From G963677085 sp963677085 (GTDB lineage: Bacteria; Planctomycetota; Planctomycetia; Pirellulales; Thermoguttaceae), in the NCBI GenBank assembly GCA_963677085.2, contig CAXXFH010000004.1, forward strand, positions 2,294,001 through 2,358,000: a DNA stretch of 64,000 nt. The letters run 5' to 3'. The translations under genes and the position numbers were made by a program. The notes under the pieces are model-generated. The model had not been told where the DNA came from. It saw only the letters and a program-made list of their open reading frames with translations, and made no database searches. Positions 60,338-64,000 of the stretch are shown piece by piece (position 1 is the stretch's first letter; each line of letters begins with the position of its first letter).

Positions 60338-60428
60338 TCGCCGCACTAGCGTAGGTTGCGGGCGGCGTATTGATTGGCCGATGGTAGAGTATCCGTCACA
60401 CGCCAGCCCGCACCCCACGTACCCGCCG

Positions 60429-60468
60429 CCCCGGGGCGTGTATTCCCCACACGCCCCGGGGTCTTTTG
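60429..60468 (+). terminator. Intrinsic terminator after the HtrA gene
   Basis: 12-bp GC-rich stem CCCCGGGGCGTG / CACGCCCCGGGG with a 9-bp loop and TCTTTTGTT behind it, 92 bp after the stop codon. Confidence 0.8.
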
Positions 60469-60785
60469 TTGGGGGCGAGAGACGCGAGATGGGATAGGAA
60501 AAAAAATCAACCAAGTCGCTTGTGGCTTCGCCCTTTTAGCTACGATCCCCCGGCACGTGGCGGCGCACCAAACGTCATGGCCCCAAGCCGCCGCCCGCTG
60601 CCGGGGGTTTCTTTGAGGGGGTCGCGAGATCGGAAGGGCAGAAATCCGTGTGATTGGGAATACGGGCGTGAATTTCATCAGAATGATAAATAGACCGCCG
60701 AACTTGGGCCGTTTCGATATCCACGAGTGCCTCTTCCTCTCTTTTTCGCGTGTTACCCACGGAAACAGCCACTTTTTCCCTTCTT
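60469..60785. other. Non-coding gap
   Basis: About 300 bp with no supported gene; ends at repeat B copy 5. Confidence 0.4.
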
Positions 60786-60890
60786 AGGATCGATCGACCG
60801 AAAAACGACTTGCTGATTCACCGGGCCGTGCTTCGCGACGGCCTTCGCGTTTCGCCTTGAAAAACGGCAAGTTTTTTTTCGGGCCGTCCT
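60786..60890. repeat. MITE-like palindrome family B, copy 5
   Basis: AGGATCGATCGACCGAAAAA ... AACGGCAAGTTTTTTTTCGG; inner GGGCCGTGCTTCGCGACGGCC as in copy 1. It lies 210 bp upstream of the sigma-70 gene. Confidence 0.85.
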
Positions 60891-61099
60891 TAGTAGCAGC
60901 CAATAACCTGAACTCCTGTCGACCGGCGTGCGTAACGTACAGTAGGGCCAGGCGTTGCACCGCAAAGCGGTTGAGTGTTGGGATGACCTTCCCAGCAATT
61001 GGGCCGAGCGAGAACCGAGAATTCCTTGGGCGAATCCGCTCGTCTCGGCCGCGCGAAAAACGCGCCATTCGGTAACAGAGAAGAGAGAGGAACTCCACG

Positions 61100-62569
61100 A
61101 TGGACGACCACCCGTCCGACGCCATTCACATCTATCTGACCCAGATGAGCGAGGCCACGCTGCTGAAGCCTCGCGAGGAACTGGCCCTGGCCAAACGCGT
61201 AAGGCACAGCCGCGCGGGTTATCGCTTACGGGTGATGGCTACCGACTACGCATTGCACGCCGCCGTCGAGTTGCTCGAAGGCATTCAAGCCGGGCAGCAG
61301 CGTTTAGACCGTACGCTGGAAACGTCGGTTAACGACGTGGCCAACAAGCGCCGGCTTGTCGCCATGCTGGAGGCCAATTTGGATACACTACGAAATTTGC
61401 TTCGGCGCAACCGGGCCGATTTTGCGGTAGCCATGCATCGCCACCGGCGGGGTACCTTGCGACGGGCTGCTTGGCGCCGTATCGTGCGTCGCCGCAAGAA
61501 GGGGGCTCAGTTGGTCGAGGAGCTTGGCCTGCGACGGCAATTCGTCCAACAGATCCACGAACAGCTCGCAAAAATACACCAGCGCATGGAAGAGTTGCAG
61601 TCGCAACTAACTGGCGAGGGTGATCGCCCTGTAGATTATCGTAGCGACGAGCTACGGGCGCAGTTGCACTATTTGATGCGGGTAACGCAGGAAAGCCCCG
61701 CCACGCTGTGCCGTCACTTGGAAAAAGCGAGCCGACTGTGTGCCGAACACGCGTCGGCCGCAAGAGAACTCTCGACGGCCAATCTCCGTCTGGTCGTGGC
61801 GATCGCCAAGCGGTACCGCAACGCAGGCATGAGCTTTCTGGATTTGATCCAGGAGGGGAACACGGGCTTGATGAAGGCGGTCGACAAGTTCGAGTATGAA
61901 CGAGGCTTCAAGTTCTCGACCTACGCTACCTGGTGGATTCGTCAGGCCATCACCCGAGCGATTGCCGAAAACAGCCGCACGATCCGCGTGCCGGTCCATA
62001 TGCTCAATGCCATGGATCAGGTGCGAAACGCCACGTTTTCCTTTATGCAACAGAACAGGCGAACGCCCAGCCTGGAGGAAACGGCCGACGCCGCGGGCTT
62101 GCCTGTCCGCAAAGTGTTGCTGGCCGAACGCGTGGATCGCCACCCGTTGTCGCTCGACGAACCGCTCGGCGATCAGGCCGAGAATTTTTTGGGCGAGCTT
62201 TTGCCCGACCGTCCCAGCGAACCTACCGGCGAGGCACACGACCACGAGTCGCTGAAACGGCGTCTTGAAGAAGCCCTGGACACGCTCACCTATCGCGAGC
62301 GGGAGGTGATCCGCATGCGTTTCGGATTGACCGACGGCCGGAGCTACACGATGCAGATGATCGGCCAGGTCTTTTCCGTTTCGCGCGAACGGGTGCGTCA
62401 GATCGAAGCCGACGCGTTGCGCAAACTTCAGCACCCCCATTGCACGTCGAGGCTTTCTGGTTTTCTCGACACCCCGGCGGATATTGCTACCCCATCGGAA
62501 CGCCCGATGGCAGTTCCGCTGGCATCGCTACCGATTTCCGCGGCCACCATGGCTGCGGCCGGGAACTGA
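61100..62569 (+). CDS. RpoD-type sigma-70 factor (group 1/2)
   Basis: A 489-aa sigma factor. Region 1.2 is at about 5-32 (DAIHIYLTQMSEATLLKPREELALAKRV) and is followed by a long, basic non-conserved part (about 40-200, with RGTLRRAAWRRIVRRRKKGAQ). Region 2 is at about 222-292 (ANLRLVVAIAKRYRNAGMSFLDLIQEGNTGLMKAVDKFEYERGFKFSTYATWWIRQAITRAI), region 3 with RTIRVPVHM, and region 4 with LTYREREVIRMRFGL and VSRERVRQIEADALRKL. It binds core polymerase and, in region 4, -35 elements. It may be an additional RpoD-like factor; the primary one is not shown. ATG 61100 has GAGAGGAA upstream. Confidence 0.9.
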   Translation: MDDHPSDAIHIYLTQMSEATLLKPREELALAKRVRHSRAGYRLRVMATDYALHAAVELLEGIQAGQQRLDRTLETSVNDVANKRRLVAMLEANLDTLRNLLRRNRADFAVAMHRHRRGTLRRAAWRRIVRRRKKGAQLVEELGLRRQFVQQIHEQLAKIHQRMEELQSQLTGEGDRPVDYRSDELRAQLHYLMRVTQESPATLCRHLEKASRLCAEHASAARELSTANLRLVVAIAKRYRNAGMSFLDLIQEGNTGLMKAVDKFEYERGFKFSTYATWWIRQAITRAIAENSRTIRVPVHMLNAMDQVRNATFSFMQQNRRTPSLEETADAAGLPVRKVLLAERVDRHPLSLDEPLGDQAENFLGELLPDRPSEPTGEAHDHESLKRRLEEALDTLTYREREVIRMRFGLTDGRSYTMQMIGQVFSVSRERVRQIEADALRKLQHPHCTSRLSGFLDTPADIATPSERPMAVPLASLPISAATMAAAGN

Positions 62570-62668
62570 GCGGCGGCGGGAATTGTCGCGGCCCGTCGTG
62601 AGTGCGACGAAGGTCAATCGCAGTGTGATGTGATCGCGAACCGTTCGACGCCGGTCGTCAGCTTGCTT

Positions 62669-63286
62669 TTACCTCGCCGGAAGTTTCCGTTGAACCAGGG
62701 CAAGGAAACGTTGCCAGTCTTCCTCACTCTGGTGTAGTTCGCGGGTGGCTGAAATGTAGTCGCCCGGGTACCTCAAGAAAAGCACGACCACACGCTTTGA
62801 TTTGCGATAGCCACAGAACGCACTCCACTGCATCGACGACTCAACGCTTGCTGACCTTTGACGAATCATGTCGCTGGTGAACCAACTTTCGACATGAGAA
62901 AAAGGTCGTTCACCCCGTCGACGCATTCCATGCAAGCGCCCCCGGTTTGCTAGGCTTAGTCCAAAGGCAAAAAGAAAAAGGCCCGGGAATATGAGCAGCA
63001 GGGTGCCCGTTTCCGGTGCCGCGTTTAGGCCGGTAATCCAAAAGCCGTGAACGTGGATGGTGCCGTCAAGCACAAAGAATAGCAGCAGCATAAGGCACAG
63101 CGCAGACCAGATGCCCCATCTATACACGCGGGGGTACCGAGAACACGCCAAGCTGGAAGCTTCCAATACATCCCGCACGCTCAGGGTACCGGCGGTATGT
63201 ATCTCGCCCACGTCGACAAAATCGGTCGCCGCGAAATCCATTACTGACTGGGGCGACTCGTAGGGGTTCTCTCGGAGTGTGGGCAT
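62669..63286 (-). CDS. YcxB-like membrane protein
   Basis: A 205-aa protein starting near MPTLRENPYESPQ, a common N-terminal motif (ENPYxSP) of planctomycete proteins. Two membrane helices lie at about 75-95 (IWSALCLMLLLFFVLDG) and 108-130 (LLLIFPGLFLFAFGLSLANRG), then a YcxB-like C-terminal part (WFTSDMIRQRSASVESSMQWSAFCGYRKSKRVVVLF, ...WQRFLALVQRKL). Function is unknown. ATG 63286 was preferred over 63328 because of the ENPYESP start. Confidence 0.75.
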   Translation of the reverse strand: MPTLRENPYESPQSVMDFAATDFVDVGEIHTAGTLSVRDVLEASSLACSRYPRVYRWGIWSALCLMLLLFFVLDGTIHVHGFWITGLNAAPETGTLLLIFPGLFLFAFGLSLANRGRLHGMRRRGERPFSHVESWFTSDMIRQRSASVESSMQWSAFCGYRKSKRVVVLFLRYPGDYISATRELHQSEEDWQRFLALVQRKLPAR

Positions 63287-63328
63287 TGTAGCTTTCGCGA
63301 ATTGGAACTGCTGCACACGATCTTTCAA

Positions 63329-63912
63329 GCGTTTTCAAGGTTCAGCGAGGCGTCGGGCACGAGCCAACCCAGTTGGCGAAGCAGTCGCTGCGTTACAGAT
63401 TAACCGCGATGCCGCCAAATCCGGCGCCCATCTCTTCCGTGTACAAGCTGGACAATCACACTCAGACTCTGCATGTTTGCCCTCTACCAGGAAGCATACC
63501 ACACGTTTTAAGGGTGGTGTCTGCACTAGAAGGGTGGTCTCCGGCGCGGGGCGTGCCAGCGGCCGGCCGCGCGATTTCGGCGTGACGAGACGGCAATCAC
63601 ACCTTGAGCATTGGGCGCCCCGACCACGTGCTCAGTCGGCAATCCCACCCTGGTTTGCGCGGGCAAGCGCGGGCTGAGGGGAACTGGGTTGAATTTTCAG
63701 GGAGGTTATCAGCGGTCAGCGCGAACGTGCTGACGTGACGACATTACCACCACACTGCGCCACGATCCGGTTCGTGTCCTTCCGGTCTTCCCGGGTGGAT
63801 TTCAACGCAAAAACGGCCGATAGATAGCGTTTGTGTGGCGGCCAGAACGAACGCCGGAAATGAAGCCCGAAAAGAAAATCGACGAAGTCGACCGTTTTTT
63901 TGTGGTAGGGTG
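63329..63912. other. Non-coding end region
   Basis: About 580 bp with no supported gene. A short ATG frame at 63859 (about 18 codons) is not convincing. Confidence 0.4.
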
Positions 63913-63941
63913 TTGACGCGATGTCGATGTGGTGATATCTT
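63913..63941 (+). promoter_or_regulatory. Possible sigma-70 promoter at the right edge
   Basis: TTGACG, 17-bp spacer, TATCTT. It would drive a gene beyond the window; support is only by pattern. Confidence 0.4.
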
Positions 63942-64000
63942 TATCGGTTTTCCGCTACTGGCTGCGGACGCTCTTTGGTAGTTTGGAATTGGGAACCTCG

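Overview
The window looks like a chromosomal segment of a planctomycete, most likely of the Pirellulales type. This is an inference from gene content, not from a marker gene: a DUF1559 pseudopilin-like protein, PEP-CTERM/LamG secreted proteins, a ThuA-like plus DUF1080 pair, an ECF sigma factor coupled to a FecR-type anti-sigma protein, a two-subunit topoisomerase VI, and a general preference for GC-rich codons. No tRNA, rRNA or CRISPR array was seen.

Layout. 0-9.3 kb: a low-GC PepSY-type membrane gene with Bacteroidetes-like character between two copies of a ~125-bp direct repeat, then ThuA-like and DUF1080 secreted proteins, bioD, a CheY-like receiver, pepT and a PolB-type 3'-5' exonuclease. 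9.7-11.9 kb: a small conserved-looking gene, an ISAs1-type insertion sequence with readable terminal inverted repeats and a frameshifted transposase, and an XRE regulator with a near-consensus promoter. 12.1-32.4 kb: about 25 genes all on the minus strand. Read in transcription order they are a small HD-type (alarmone-like) hydrolase, a winged-helix/zinc protein, a papain-like peptidase, a trypsin-like protease, several small proteins including a holin-like one, a ParB-like protein, an ABC-ATPase fused to a GNAT domain, a small-terminase-like protein, large terminase, portal, scaffold-protease, decoration protein, major capsid protein, connector-like proteins, and three glycosyltransferases. 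It is a complete phage head and packaging set with no tape measure, tail tube, tail fibre, integrase or replication gene, and host-type palindromic repeats sit in many of its gene junctions. It is best read as a tail-less, long-resident capsid module (domesticated, satellite-like or transfer-agent-like) and is the main candidate for an undescribed system.

32.5-46.2 kb: a PstS-like binding protein, a quinone oxidoreductase, the ECF sigma/FecR operon followed by two tandem paralogous LamG PEP-CTERM proteins, a DUF1559 protein, a small lipoprotein, and topoisomerase VI A and B. 46.2-49.4 kb: mostly non-coding DNA with small secreted proteins and two micro-ORFs of 31 and 28 codons behind a well-formed sigma-54 promoter. 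49.4-60.3 kb: def, then an envelope cluster (VWA protein, TPR proteins, TolQ/ExbB, two ExbD/TolR, a GNAT enzyme) and a DegP/HtrA protease. 61.1-63.3 kb: a group 1/2 sigma-70 factor and a YcxB-like membrane protein.

A second theme is an exceptional density of short palindromic repeats. At least ten families were recognised by eye, including a ~68-bp element with a central hairpin (7 copies), a ~100-bp MITE-like palindrome (5 copies) and a ~145-bp composite of two hairpins (4 copies). They lie almost only between genes, but in two cases they have entered the N-terminal coding part of envelope genes. All positions and similarities come from reading the sequence; family names come from motif recognition, without database searches.
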